Position numbers and translations under genes: made by a program. The notes below the pieces were generated by a model. The model did no database searches, was not told where the DNA came from, and was given only the letters and a program-made list of their open reading frames with translations. DNA of 64,000 nt from Byssochlamys sp. IMV 00236 (Eukaryota; Ascomycota; Eurotiomycetes; Eurotiales; Thermoascaceae): positions 150,637 to 214,636 of the forward strand of contig MSJH02000623.1 of assembly GCA_001931875.2 (NCBI GenBank), read 5' to 3'. This document shows, one piece after another, positions 12,524 to 24,387 of the stretch; position 1 is the first letter of the stretch, and every line of letters starts with the position of its first letter.

Positions 12524-14823
12524 ATGGCTGAGAAGCGTGATTCAAACGAAAGCGCTTCCCAAACACAAGACTCGATTCCAAAGGGACCCAAAAAGACGAG
12601 ATTTGTCAGTTATCTATGGGATACTTTCGACAAACCACCGGAAGAGAGAAGATTGCTTTCCAAGCTTGATGCAGCAATTATATCATTTGCGTCGATAGGT
12701 TCGTCCCTTCGCACTTCCATGATGTATATGTCTCACAATTGGAATAGGATATTTCGTGAAAAGCATCGACCAGTACAATATCAACAATGCGTTCGTTTCG
12801 GGAATGTATGTACAGATTTCTAATGAATACCAAGAGCAGTTTCCGCTGACTTTCACAGGCAAGAGGATCTCAGTCTCTACAAGAATCAGTTGAATTACAT
12901 CCAAGCGGCCTGGACGATTGGATATATGGTGGGACAGGTTCCGAGTAATATCATCCTCAGTCGAACACGACCGCGATATTGGCTTCCTAGTCTTGAGGTG
13001 AGGATCTGTTCTACTGCCAATGAGAAATGAAGACTAAGATTTGCTAGGTTATATGGTCTATCCTCTCATTGTCGCTATCCAAATGCAATAAACCCTACCA
13101 GTTTTACGTGATAAGATTCTTCATTGGTGAGCTTCTCGTTAACGGAGCAGCGTGAAGCAATATTGACGCTAGCGAACAGGTCTTGCGGAAAGTGGCTATT
13201 ATCCGGGAATTCAGTATACGCTCGGTTCTTGGTACCGTCGAGATGAACTTGGAAAAAGATCTTGCATTTTCCAAATATGCAGTGCACTTGGTCAGATGGT
13301 CTCCGGGTACTTGATGGCTGGAGTGCATCACTTGGCTGGAGTGGGAGGATATAAGGGCTGGCAATGGTGCGCCACTGAATATGCCAGAAAATTTGGATGC
13401 TAAGGAATCGAACTGACTGTGGTCTATTATAGGTCTTTCTTGATAAACGGGGCAATTGCATTTCCTATGGCATTGGCAGGATACTTTATTATCCCGGATG
13501 TTCCTGAAATTACGAATTCATGGTTTCTCACTGAGAAGGTAGGGAGAAACCACTCTTTTGCTTGACCATTATACATGCCTAGGTTTTAACCTGCTACAGG
13601 AAATCTCTATTGCTCAGGAACGAATGAGACTGGAAGGAAGAAAGCCGCGTGGCAAATACACCAAGGAGAAGATGAAAAAGATCTTTTCGTCGTGGCACAT
13701 TTATCTAATGTCAATCCTCTATGCGTAAGTTAAGCAGTTCATGGAGTTGAAACAGAGTCAAATTAATCATGCATAAACAGGGCCTTCAACAACGGTATAG
13801 CGCTGTCACAACCTGTATTCCAACAGTAAGATCTCCACCTTGACCTGAAACATTCTGTTATTGACAGGCATTCTAGGTATCTTCGACTCTCAAAGAATCC
13901 CAAGTACTCAGTTGCCGAAATAAATGACTATCCAACAACAACATCTGCGGTACAGGTCGTAATGACCATTGTTTATGCTTGTATGCTTAATATATATCGC
14001 TTTAGGTATTTCTAGACTAACTCATCGGCAGGGTTGTCTGATAGTCTCCTTCGTGGAAGCCGCTGGCCACCCCTGATTTTTGGTGGGGTAAGTTATTATT
14101 ATTATTACTTCAGAATGGAAGGCAGAGGTTGACTGACTATTAGATTATCAACATCATATGCTATGTATCACTCGCAGTTTGGGACATCCCAACTTGGTGG
14201 AAATGGACTTGTCTCATAGTTGCTGGGGCGTCGTATGGACTCGGCGGTCTTTGCATGGCGTACGTCCACCTCATCTCGCTTGATTTCTGACAAGGAACAA
14301 TGCAGCTAATCAAAGTAAATGCAGTTGGGCCAATGAAGTCTGCGAAGACGACAGCGAGGAACGCGCTATCACGGTTGCCTCCATGAACGAGATAGCCTAC
14401 GTCTTTCAGAGCTGGTTGCCGTTGGTTGTCTGGCAGCAGGTTGATGCACCGGAGTATAGAAGCGGTTACATTACCCTCTGCGTGTCATCTGTGATCATGA
14501 TAGCGACATCTTTCGTCATCAGGATGCTAAGCGATCGAGAACTTTCCATCAAGAGAATGCAACAAGGACAGAGAAACGGAAGTGAGAGCTGCGAGCAGTT
14601 GCAGCCCTATCTGGAACAATTCCAAAGCCAGGAGAATGAGAAGCGATCTGAGTTCCAAGAATCTGCGCTTGAACTTGGTTCCATGAGAGCCGGCTTTTCC
14701 TCTTCGTCAACACTGGCTCTTACATCGTCGGCGCGAGGTAGATATTATAGTAGTGCGGCCTCCATAGCCGACTCATCGCAGACGGAGATTGAGATGGATG
14801 CAGGCCAGAAAAGGGCAAACTGA
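12524..14823 (+). CDS. MFS permease of the pantothenate/allantoate (Fen2/Liz1/Seo1) type
   Basis: A predicted 562-residue major facilitator of the anion:cation symporter group. Twelve exons fit all phases: 12524-12698, 12748-12805, 12859-12997, 13048-13126, 13180-13366, 13433-13538, 13600-13724, 13781-13825, 13877-13980, 14032-14087, 14144-14259, 14325-14823. Family hallmarks are YFVKSIDQYNINNAFVSGM in helix 1, YKNQLNYIQAAWTIGYMVGQ, the RPRYWLPSLEVIWSIL segment, and RRDELGKRS in the central loop. Such permeases import organic acids, vitamins or amides with protons at the plasma membrane. The C-terminal tail of about 100 residues is polar and serine-rich and probably cytosolic. The number of introns is high for this short gene, yet each is needed to keep the conserved protein in frame. 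Confidence 0.88.
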
Positions 14824-15641
14824 TGCGGATGAAAAGACTGGTCCGATCGTTGTTGATGGAAGATCCCTACATATTGTTATTGGGCAAAACTGTATGATAA
14901 TGTGAACTTCGTAATATAAAAGATTCCGGAAATCAGATCACCGTCTAGAACTAGCGTTAGTAGTTAGAATACTCGAACTAGAACTGTTAATTATATATAT
15001 GATGAGAACCTTGAAGGCCGAATGCTATTCCGTGATTAAGCTCCAGCGACCCCGAGCATCTATAAGTTCTCAAGTGCAAGGTCTGGTCACCCGTAAGAGA
15101 AGCGGTGTCGACGCTGAACCCACCGCCGGGTCTGTATCTGGGAACTCTTGTATAGCCCACCAAGAGGTCCCGAAATGGGAAAAGACAATGACGAAGGTGA
15201 TCGCCAGCACGGAAACCCAGATTGATTCGGTTGCCTGTCCGCTACTGCTGCCTCCGAGTGCTTCAGCCTTCTAGTCCTCTTCGAAACAAGCTACTGCAGA
15301 GACGGCCTGTAGTTCATCGGGTCTGTATAAGCTTATCACCAACTACTCCATAGTCGGCAATCGTTTGCGAATAGCGGTCAGAACTCCCCTCCAATATCCA
15401 GTCAAAGGCCACCATTTCCGCCACTACTAAGTAACACAAAGTCCAGGTTGCGGAATTCGCCCGCACCTGAACCAGCAAAGTCGAGCTAGGAAATAGTCAG
15501 CTAACTATACCTTGTTAAACGGAGCTCTTTCCCCCCCACTGATATAATTCACATCGATCTGCCTAGACATATGCCTATTGCCCCCATCCGTCGGGCCAGT
15601 TCGACCAAAGGTCCCAGCGGGAGGTCGAGATCCGAGTCAAA
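14824..15641. other. Intergenic, no gene supported
   Basis: 0.8 kb between two transporters on the same strand. A 91-codon frame at 14999 has no recognisable content. The exporter promoter should be in the right half. Confidence 0.45.
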
Positions 15642-17625
15642 ATGAGCGATAACGTAGCATACGATGGCATCGACAATGAGAAAGGCCAGCCGGCTGTGGA
15701 GGCTGAAGAAACGGTATCAATCTATGGAAGTCGTCCAAGATGTTTCAGCAATACGCTCCAAGAATGTCTATTCGTCCTCACAGCCACCATGGCCATCGGC
15801 CAGTCTTCAATGTTCCAGGGATCCGTGGTGGGTGTTACTGCTTCAATTGGTCGTGACCTGAATATGAATTCAGCTGAGATCACTTGGATCAGTTCTGGCT
15901 CTGCGTAAGTGTCTCTTAGCGATTTACTTGGTCTTTCTGATGGTGACTTGCGGTTAAGACCCAAGGGAGATAATGTTCGCTAATCACATAGAACAGACTA
16001 AGCAGCGGTGCCTTTCTTCTGACCTTCGGGAAATTAGCAGACATGTTTGGTCGTAAGAGTATGTTTACCGCTGGCATGGCTGGGTTTACACTCTCGCTGC
16101 TTATAGCTGGCTTTGCAAACAACGCCATCTACATGGATGTCTTTTCAGGAGTAATGGGTCTTTTCTCAGCTGCAGTTGTTCCACCTGCTGTTGGAATTCT
16201 TGGATCAGTTTATGAAAAGCCTTCGAAAAGAAAGAACCTCGCATTCGCATGCTTCAGCGCTGGAAATCCACTGGGGTTCGTGGCTGGTATAATCATTTCT
16301 GGAGTCGCTGACCACTTGTACAATTGGCGCGCTTCTCTATGGACTCTGGCGGTGATATACGCCATCTTCACTGTCTTCACTATTTGGACGGTCCCCCACG
16401 ACGGGCATGATCGTCTGCCTTTAGCCTGGAGATCATTCAAGAAATTCGACCTCCTGGGCACATTTCTGGTAATAACTGGAATTGCATGCTTCTCCAGCGC
16501 CTTGACGTAAGTAACTGCCACTTGTAGCGTTGGTTATTCTCTTTGATAGCTTACTTCTTCTAGACTTGCTGGTGACGCCCCAGATGGATGGAGAACTGGT
16601 TACGTTATTGCGCTACTCGTGGTAGGGATTTTCCTCGTGGGACTTTTCTTATACTGGGAGTCGCTATGTGCCTTCCCTCTGATGCCGCTATATGTTTGGC
16701 GGAATCGCGAGTTCTCATTGGTACGTATGGTACACCAATTCTGGATGTCACAGTTATCCCTCATGTATTCGATTTTCTTCCCCTTTGAGCCAACCATCTA
16801 TCCATAACGGAGTCTCTGTTCATTCACTAACGTAATGATAGCTCATGCTGATATTTTGCCTTGGTTTCATGGGATTTGCATCCGTGACTTTCTGGATTTC
16901 GCTATACATGCAGGAACTCAAACACCTATCTGCCCTCCTGGTTGCCGTCCAGTTGCTTCCTATGGTAGTCAGTGGAACTCTCGTCAACGTTGTTTGTGGC
17001 TTCGTCCTTCACAAGGTTAGCAATAAGCTCCTCATGGGTATTGGTGCTGTTGGTTATACCGCAGCTCTTCTTATCCTCAGCTTCCTGAGAGAGGATGCTC
17101 CATACTGGGCTTTCATCTTCCCCGGTTTGATACTTGTCGTGGTCGGTGCAGATATCGAGTTTAACGTGGTTAATGTAAGTTGCATTCTTTCCTCTCCTGT
17201 ATTTGGATTCGTGTTAGCTGATAGCAGCCGAAATACAGATGTATGTAATGTCTTCTCTCCCATCATCGGAACAATCCGTTGCCGGTGGGATCTTCAACAC
17301 TATCTCCAAACTCTGTAACAATATCAGCCTGGGTATATCCACGGCCGTCTATAACGCCGTTAGAGCTCAGCAGTCAGACACCTCTATCAGACCATACTTG
17401 GCTACGTTCTGGTTTGGGGCTGCCATCTCCGGGATATCAATCTTCCTCGTCCCATTCCTTCGGCTGGGAACACAAGGTGGCAAAGAATCCCATCATCGCC
17501 CTATTGAAAAGTCCAGCACGGAAAAGAATACTGCTGAAGAGAAGATAAGGGAAGTCATTCCCGGCAGTGACGAGAGCAGTTTCTCCCATCAAGGTGAGAT
17601 AAGTGTGATCGGGGCCGAGAAATGA
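15642..17625 (+). CDS. MFS drug/boron exporter, 14-helix DHA2 type (Atr1-like)
   Basis: A 549-residue transporter from five exons: 15642-15904, 15997-16506, 16564-16720, 16842-17174 and 17239-17625. All junctions keep phase. The protein starts with an acidic polar tail, then an N-terminal helix with ATMAIGQSSMFQGSVVGV. The loop 2-3 motif appears as GKLADMFGRKSMF, the usual MFS motif A. AGNPLGFVAGIIISG resembles the exporter motif C region. The length and helix number suit the H+-antiport DHA2 branch, close to yeast Atr1 and related aminotriazole/borate exporters. It probably expels toxic small molecules at the plasma membrane. It ends 332 bases before the convergent ubiquitin hydrolase and marks the boundary to the housekeeping block. 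Confidence 0.88.
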
Positions 17626-17957
17626 GGTGGTAAAAAGGTTATGGACTTCTTCACAATCTATGATGATGGCTAAACGACTCTGAAATGTCTCTCTTGGGAT
17701 TGACTGATAGATTTAGAAGGATTAATATATAGATAACACAAAGGTAACAATAAGACCTAGATTAACAGCTTTGAACAATCTCAAAATTTAAATTCGCGTT
17801 AATGCTATATCCGGGTTCCGCAGTAGCCCACAATACTTATGCATGGTTCCCCAATGATGAAAATGATAATGATTATTACAACTCATCTCAGCCATGAGAT
17901 ATGCCGTCCTTAGATCCATGAAGACCCTGCTCGTCCTGTTCCATCTCACAGAGTAAC
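17626..17957. other. Convergent 3' intergenic region
   Basis: 332 bases between the converging ends of the exporter and the ubiquitin hydrolase. AT-rich; it must hold both 3' untranslated regions. No gene seen. Confidence 0.5.
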
Positions 17958-18806
17958 CTAATCAAAATGCGGTCCCAAACTAACAAGGCTGAACCTCAAG
18001 TCCGGATTTCCACCTTCCTTCTCTATCTTCAAGAATCTCCTCACGCCCAAGTCAAGTGCCTTCTCACTCAACACGTCCTCGTCATCCGCGAGTCGTCCCC
18101 GCTCCAACGGACCCTTTCGTCTACCATCGAGTTCCCACAACCGACCACCCTCTCCCTTAACAAACGCCACAAAGTGTAGATCTACATTATCTTCTGCCTG
18201 CGGAGCTTCCGTATCACCCAACTTAGCTGCGTCTGCGTGTGCGCTCTCCAACGCCTTGCTCTCATACAGCAGATCCGCGCGTTGGATAGGAGGCAACTGC
18301 TCTGCAGCCTTGAGTAACTGCTCAAGATCGGAGCCAGGAGTGATGTTTTTTCGAGGTTCACCGTTGCTGACGGCGTGTAGGAGACCGATCAGGCCACAGG
18401 CGTTGCGGATTGTCTGCTTGAACCACATGACGGGCTCTGAAGGTCCAGAGCCGGTGTACTCGGGCAGTTTGGAGTCTTCAGCGACTCGACTGGCTTCGTA
18501 TGTTGGAGATACTGGGAAGACAAGGAGAAGGGCATGTGCTGGTCGAGGAACGAATGCAAGGAGATCTGGTTCGTCGATTGAGTAGACGTCTGTGAAGCCG
18601 AAGGAGCGGGAAAGGCCCAGTTGGTGGACCAGATGGGACATAACTTCAGGGTTGTTTTCTATGAAAGATGAGAGATGTCAGTTCAAGTTCCATGATGTTA
18701 TAATTTGGATTGGTCCTTCATAGTTAGTCAAATAATGAATATGAACGCTCGTACCTAGAGGCACGAAGGCCTTGTTTGTGCCGGGAGCATCCGCGTCGCT
18801 TGCCAT
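17958..18806 (-). CDS. Ubiquitin carboxyl-terminal hydrolase, UCH family (peptidase C12)
   Basis: A 250-residue deubiquitinase resembling yeast Yuh1 and human UCHL3. Exon 1 is 18806-18755 (MASDADAPGTNKAFVPL), exon 2 is 18658-17958, with a 96-base intron. The catalytic set is intact: oxyanion Q99 in FKQTIRNACG, nucleophile C105, H179 in DLHFVAFV and D195 in LWELDGRRKGP. The enzyme frees ubiquitin from small adducts and short peptides in the cytosol. A longer in-frame N-terminus up to 18929 is possible, but the part upstream of MASDAD has no family similarity, so the inner ATG is preferred. Confidence 0.93.
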
Positions 18807-19296
18807 GACTGTGAAATTCTGATATCCTAGCTGGTAATCACTTGGGTCTGATATTCTCCACAGATATGTTGTTGGATGATGAAGAGAAATGTATTGATTG
18901 ATACCAAGCTCCAGATAGCTCCGAGGCACGTCAGTTGTTCATTGACGCGGGGCGGGCATTATGGGAAAATGCAAACGCTCCAAACCTGCGGGGAGAAACG
19001 AGTGCTTCCCCGCCTCCGCAGCTTTATCAAGACCGGCAAGAGACAATTTATCTAGGTCTCGTAGTGGTCGAAATTATTATCTTCCGTTGTACAGCGCATA
19101 CAGCCCATGGAGAAAGTTTTTACCTCGTGAAACTATAGAAAACATCATGAACTATGTGGAACTAGGAGAACTGGTATAACATATCTGACTTGATCAGGAC
19201 CTCTTGTCCTTCACACGCGTCTAAACACATGAATCAATCTTTCAGGCTCTGTCTCTTTTCTCGTCATAACTTCGAAGGCTATGAGCAAATGTCTAA
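18807..19296. other. Intergenic between ubiquitin hydrolase and DcpS
   Basis: About 0.5 kb containing the promoter of the ubiquitin hydrolase gene and the 3' end of the decapping gene, both on the minus strand. No gene seen. Confidence 0.5.
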
Positions 19297-20429
19297 TCAT
19301 TGCACCACGGGCTTCTCTCCGCGCTTCAACGGCTCAAAAATAGTTGTCCATAGTTCATTTGCTTCCCCAAGGAAGTAAGTCAAACTAACATCGGCCATGC
19401 TGGCATCATCCTCCCCAGCAAGTGTTTCCAGTTGAGAGATAATGTTTTCAAGTCCGAAAGCCTTTCCGGTGGCTTGTGTTGAACCCGCTTCCAGCATAAC
19501 ATTAACGATGTGGATGTGGAAGTGATAATAAGTTGGTTGATCTGTTATGTTCAGTATGTTTCCAGTGAAGTAGCAAAGATAGATTAACAGTCAACGTACA
19601 ATGAACGTAAAGTTTCAGCTGGTCCTGTTCAAGTTCAGGATACATTTCCACAGTAGCGTCCAGAAGCCTCTGTCTCAAATATCGTAGCCAAGGAATGTGA
19701 CTGTTCCTCAAGTCACGCAAACTCCATATATCTCGCCTCTGAACTAAAGCAAGTAAATGAAGCGACCCAATGGTCTTGCGGTCCCAATTAAGGTCCGGGA
19801 GCATCAAGAAGCCATCTTCAGGACTATTGCCTGGCTCCTTCAAGATCACGTCTTCTTGTTCCGTTTTTCCTTCTAGGATGTTGAAAATCCAGTTCAGCCT
19901 TCCTTCCTCTCGTTGTCTACTCATGTATGGCCTGACGTAATCTTTATAGATCTCTGGGGTCTCGGTGACCATGCGCACAAGCTGAGCGGAGTACTTCTTA
20001 ATGTGCTTATCTGTGCACGGCCAGATAAGGTTGAGTTTGAGATCCGGAGGTTGGGCGCTTGCAGTATCACCACCAGACGATGCCATATACCAGCGATAAA
20101 TGTCATTGTCGCCCAAGTTTGTCACCCGTGATATGGCAGCATGGAAAGCTCGCAGGACTTCTACTGATTCGGTAGCGAACACGGCCCGTTCTGCTGTCAG
20201 GATGCCCTGCTTGCCCGCAATTGTACCTAGAATAGAGATGCGACGACCATGCTGGTCTGCGCGGCGAGGATATCAGTTTATCGCGTGTACTAGCGGTATA
20301 GTTCTCCTGAAAGGACGTATATTGCTGCGAAACTCATAGAGTGTGAAGGCCAGGGATCGAACCTTGATTAAGCAGTCTCTCGACCTCGAATTGCGAGATC
20401 AGAGCTTCCGGAGTGGTGCTCTCAGCCAT
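19297..20429 (-). CDS. Scavenger mRNA-decapping enzyme DcpS/Dcs1
   Basis: A 322-residue HIT-family hydrolase that cleaves m7GpppN cap remnants after 3'-5' mRNA decay. Three exons: 20429-20363, 20256-19600 and 19541-19297. The N-terminal domain carries HGRRISILGTIAG. The C-terminal domain contains NLIWPCTDKHIKKYS, the DIWSLRDLRNSHIPWL segment and the HIT triad HFHIHIV (H248, H250, H252) preceded by QPTYY. The HIT motif is completed only after removing the second intron, which supports the junction. Length matches the family. It acts in cytosol and nucleus as a homodimer. It is one of several RNA-processing genes in this block. Confidence 0.93.
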
Positions 20430-21249
20430 GTCGAAGGCTTCAAGGAACGACTCACGCTCAGAGAAGAGGTATGTGTACGGTTGTGATAAACAAAGCAATT
20501 TGTGTCGGCAGTCAACTTTCGTCGACTCCAGATGTTTATTGTCGGCAGAATTCAAAGGCGGTCAAGGACGCTGAACTGCGGTGTAAATATATGCCTGCTG
20601 TCGGCAGTTAAATTGTGAAATAGATACACGCCTATCACAAAATGCAGGAAAGTATCATGTGTCATATATCGCAGATCTTGCCTATATCGAAATCCTTAGA
20701 TGTCTAAGAACTGCCCCGTAGCTATTCCGGACAACCAGGAATGATTCTGACGGCCATCTGCATCTCCTCTATCTCTTTCGGAGACATCAAAATTGCACTG
20801 TCTTTAGCCTGCATTGGGTTCCCTAAGGGAGTTTGTTTCCTGGGTAGGGTTGCGGAACCAGTAAATCTCTTTTTCCTTCGCAGTCCGAGGTCTTACCCAT
20901 AGGCGTCGCCGTAGTTTTGAGACGCTCACTGGGAAATGTAGCAACATGAACACATGACATAAACACATGCATGTGCTATGAAGTCATTGCGCCGACAGGT
21001 TCAAGACTCGGGTTGAAAAGCATCGGACCCTGGAAGGCACTAAACGGCCACATCTGTGTTGACCACAATCTAGAAGCGATGCGATTCGCTATGGTCGTCT
21101 GTTATCACGGTGTGCATAAGTTCCCCGTAGCTCTATTGTATAGCATGAATAGCCACTTCCGAGGCCATGGTGACAGTTTAGCTGGAAATGTCTTTGCCCT
21201 CTACCTCAGTCGAAGCTTCCGGACTCAGGTGCATCTGCCAAATCAGACA
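20430..21249. other. Intergenic, no gene supported
   Basis: 0.8 kb upstream of the DcpS gene and downstream of RNase H2C. The DcpS promoter is in the left part. Open frames on the plus strand near 20971-21550 are shadows or random. Confidence 0.5.
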
Positions 21250-21902
21250 TCAGATATCAGCTTCTGCAGCACACGGGTATAGTAGAACATCTGGGAGAAT
21301 TACCGCCTCTGCAAACTTCATCCACTCTTCTACGCCCTTGACAAAGGGGTCATCTGCTGCTGGCATGATTTCATGGCCCCAGACGACTAACTCGTCGAAG
21401 GTAGCCTGGGTCTCAAGAACCTTGACGGGCTCTTCCCGCTCCTCGTCCTGTTCGCCATGCTGCAGTTCCGCCTTTCTGCTCGTCTTCGGATGTAGCACCC
21501 GGTCCGTCGGTATCGCGACGACACCTAATAACCATATCAGCATCATATGATAGCAACCTAAGTAGAAATGACCGTACCTTTATAGCCCTCCGGGATGGCA
21601 ACACGACGAGCACGTAGCTTTCGCCCTCTGAAGTGCGCAGTTAGAGCATCTCCTTCATAATTGACATGTGTCAGCAAAGAACCAGTAATGTCCCATGAGA
21701 GCGCAGAGCGCAGAGTCCTAAATTCAAGGCACTCGTGGAGGAGTATGATACCATTTTCATCCACCAGAGGCTTCCAGTACCGCTCAAGAGATTCTAGAGG
21801 ACCATCATGATGTATGCGACAAGGCAAGATATTCGGAGTAGATGTATTCGAAGACTGCGTGTCCGTGTCTGGGGAGATCTGTGCTGACTGAAGTGCAAAC
21901 AT
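21250..21902 (-). CDS. Ribonuclease H2 non-catalytic subunit C (Rnh203-like)
   Basis: The small accessory subunit of the RNase H2 heterotrimer, which removes ribonucleotides and RNA-DNA hybrids in the nucleus. Features of the family are NILPCRIHHDGP, HFRGRKLRARRVAIPEGYKG, and the C-terminal LVVWGHEIMP plus a conserved Trp in VEEWMKFAEA. One clear intron separates 21578 and 21524. A second, 99-base segment (21751-21653) is stop-free and in frame but splits DENG from DALTAHFRGRK; it has GTATCA at its start, GCTGAC near its end and an AAG acceptor. Removing it gives about 166 residues, close to animal relatives; keeping it gives 199. I favour splicing. Confidence 0.85.
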
Positions 21903-22345
21903 TTCTGCGACAGTGGAAAGGAACGAAAATGCACTTGTAGGTAGTGTTCGAATAATATCTTCCTCGATGAAAAGCTCAACCTCGGCGTTTCCCAGCTGGC
22001 AGAATCGGTGATGTTCTTCGCAGGATCTTCTGCTCGACGCGACGCGACTACCCGCGTTTAACTACCAATTAAAGTGTGGAGAAATGCTCGATAAGGTAAG
22101 TACTGCACGCTTATCAGAAAGTCCTGGTAAAGCAATGAAAATCTACTGAAGCCCCTTTCCAATTATATCAAGCATTATAATATGCATTAACGACCTTCCT
22201 CCTCCGATTATATACACTCATGTAGTACAGACACCGCTATTGATCGAATAGACCAAAGAACCAAAGTCTTGCTAGATTTCGGACACAATTTTCTACACGA
22301 AACGTTGGGGTATTATTCGCATATAGTAACAGTAACACATGTTCT
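21903..22345. other. Intergenic between RNase H2C and Rex4
   Basis: 443 bases with the promoter of the RNase H2C gene and the 3' end of rex4. No further gene seen. Confidence 0.5.
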
Positions 22346-23363
22346 TCACCTCTTTCGAGACTTCTTCTTAGGTTTCTTCTTTTTCTTTGCCGGACTGTCC
22401 CCGTTTTCCTTCGATTCCGTTGTAACCCGGACGGGCCACTTCTTCGCATGCTCCCGCTCGAACGCATCTTTATCTCGTCTGAACAGCATCATTGTTGCTC
22501 TGGCATCTTCAACACTAGAGTGAGCGCCTTCTTGGATCTTCAAGCCCAGGAGCTCTGAAGCCAGGACCTTTAGACGCGGAGACCCTCCACCTGCGAATTT
22601 CCTATATGGTGGATGCTTGCTTGTATCCCTTATGTCCCGTTTAGGATGGGGCAGGAGGAGAGCATCGAGATCGTTTCGAACCGCATGGCCGACCAAAACT
22701 GTGCCCTCGAGTATTTTGGCTACATCCCTCTGTACTTCCTCCAGCGAGCGTGCCTCGAGCATATGCTTTGGTAATATTCCGCTGACATGTGTGCGCCAAT
22801 CGGTGACCATTTCTTTGGGTCTGACAAAGGAGTCGTAGACTTGCTCGCCGTTATAGTTGACTATACTTACTCGAGCAAGGACAGAGTCGTTGTCAGGATT
22901 AGGTCCGACACCGACCATTTCACAATCAATCGCGACATATTTTCCTATTTCGACACTTTGAAAATAGTCAGAATTGCTAGTGCATATAAGAAGGGCATGA
23001 CAAGGGGAGAACAAGGGAAATGACTCACTCGGGAGATAGCCCTGCATTGACTTGTCCATTCCGTGAATCGGCTTTGGGTGTCGAAGCTGCAGAATTCCTC
23101 CGCAACGTAACCTCTGTGGCTGTTTCTCGCACCTCCTTTGCCGCATCCTTTTCAGTTTCCTCCATCGTCCTCTTCCTTTTCAGAGACTTATGCTGTCCCT
23201 CAGTTTTCTTCCCGCTGACGCTCTCTGTCCTCCGCCGTTTTACTCCATTTTGGCTGTCACGGTCCGAGGTCTTGCGCTTCGTAGAGGTGGAGACCGAGGG
23301 GCTCTCCTTTTTCAGTTTCTCTTGGAGCTTTTTCCAATTGCTGGATAAGGTCTTGAGCTCCAT
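22346..23363 (-). CDS. RNA exonuclease 4, DEDDh type
   Basis: A 314-residue nuclear/nucleolar exonuclease of the Rex4 family, involved in rRNA processing. Exons are 23363-23029 and 22955-22346. The N-terminal third is lysine-rich and low in complexity (nuclear targeting). The exonuclease domain starts at [17 protein letters not shown] with catalytic D122 and E124, continues with the [11 protein letters not shown] acidic motif and ends with [11 protein letters not shown], giving the DEDDh set. A basic tail of lysines and arginines follows. The intron acceptor is CAAAG, fixed by the conserved start of the domain. The gene is divergent from the Zn2Cys6-like protein gene to the right. Confidence 0.93.
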
Positions 23364-23751
23364 TCCAAATCGCTTAACCAGAATCTCTTAAGCTTCCATT
23401 TTATTGTCAGGGTGGGACAATAATTTGAAGTTCAATTCTGGTCGGAGATAATTTTCGGAGCGGGATTCTCAATCAAATGGATGCAAACGCGGCAAACACG
23501 ATAGCGGCGATTTTTCCGTAGATACTCTTAGAACCCTTTTCCTGTTAGCATTCACCCTCAAAAAGAAACGTGAATACGGAGATGTGTGTTAATAATATGC
23601 CACCAGATTGATGAGTATGTCTAGTACTCTTGACACGGTGTAGCTGCTCTAACATGTCGAGCCTGTATGTAGGTTGTTACCTGAACTCTCGTCCAGATAC
23701 GCCTTTTTGGACTATCCATCCCCCTGAAAGTGTTCTCAAAAGCGATTGCCA
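23364..23751. promoter_or_regulatory. Divergent promoter region
   Basis: 388 bases between the start of rex4 (minus) and the start of the small zinc-cluster protein (plus). It must contain both promoters. No motif claimed. Confidence 0.5.
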
Positions 23752-24387
23752 ATGCCTCCCTTGATCTCAGTTTTCTCTGACTCGGAGAGTCCGGAACCTT
23801 CACCTATCGAATCTTCTGATTCCCCCAGTCCAGAACCTTTACCTGTCGAATCGTCTGATTCCCCCAGTCCAGAAGCCCTATTTGTTGAATCTTCTGGCTC
23901 CTCGAGCACCAGATCTCCATCAGTTGATTTCCATGCTCCTTCTTGCTCTCGGGAGAGCTATGATCGGTCACAGATAGCTGATCAACCCCGTTTGCCCTGG
24001 GAATGGAATCCGAGGGGCAAAACAACAGAACTGTACACCCACACGGCCGTTGGGAAGTGGTGGTTTCATGGGAAGAAGGACATTGAACGTCTCAACCCCA
24101 ACAAGCGGCGTGATATTAGCCATATTGGTCGGATTATGGAGACCGAGTTAGGAGAGCAGTTATTTGGGGATAATAGATGCACTGCCTGCCAATTCAACAA
24201 ACAGGAATGTTGGGTCTATTCGACAGAGGGGGCTCAGCAGATTAGCCGGCCTGGGGATTCCTGTGCTCGCTGCCGATTAAGTGCTCGTGCTGGGGGCTGC
24301 AGTCTATCCAAGCGACGTAAACGGGTCATTGAGCCACCTGAAACCGGCAATAGGGGGTTTGTGCCTATTCGAAAACGCAGGCGTTAG
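23752..24387 (+). CDS. Small protein with C-terminal atypical Zn2Cys6-like cluster
   Basis: An intact 211-residue frame. The first 60 residues are Ser/Pro/Glu-rich and contain a 13-residue repeat (ESSDSPSPEPLPV type) made by 39-base tandem units from 23809. The middle has many Trp/basic residues (WEWNPRGK, KWWFHGKKD). The C-terminus carries six cysteines, C143, C146, C153, C171, C174 and C183, spaced C-x2-C-x6-C-x17-C-x2-C-x8-C, followed by a basic stretch. The first half fits the fungal Zn2Cys6 binuclear cluster exactly; the linker is longer than the usual 5-12. A DNA-binding role is possible but not shown. No standard transcription-factor middle domain exists. It sits in an island between rex4 and the rDNA relic. 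Confidence 0.65.
   Translation: MPPLISVFSDSESPEPSPIESSDSPSPEPLPVESSDSPSPEALFVESSGSSSTRSPSVDFHAPSCSRESYDRSQIADQPRLPWEWNPRGKTTELYTHTAVGKWWFHGKKDIERLNPNKRRDISHIGRIMETELGEQLFGDNRCTACQFNKQECWVYSTEGAQQISRPGDSCARCRLSARAGGCSLSKRRKRVIEPPETGNRGFVPIRKRRR
23809..23900 (+). repeat. 39-base in-frame tandem repeat
   Basis: Two full units (23809-23847, 23848-23886) and part of a third begin with GAATCTTCTGATTC-like sequence and encode ESSDSPSPEPLPV variants in the zinc-cluster protein. Confidence 0.8.

Noticed and set aside
18678..18929. Longer N-terminus of the ubiquitin hydrolase from ATG 18929
   Set aside because: In frame, but the added residues have no family match; the inner ATG at 18806 gives the normal length.
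20340..20370. Reverse-strand GGTTCGATCCC, like a tRNA B box
   Set aside because: It falls at the exon 1/intron border of the DcpS gene and no A box or cloverleaf can be drawn around it.
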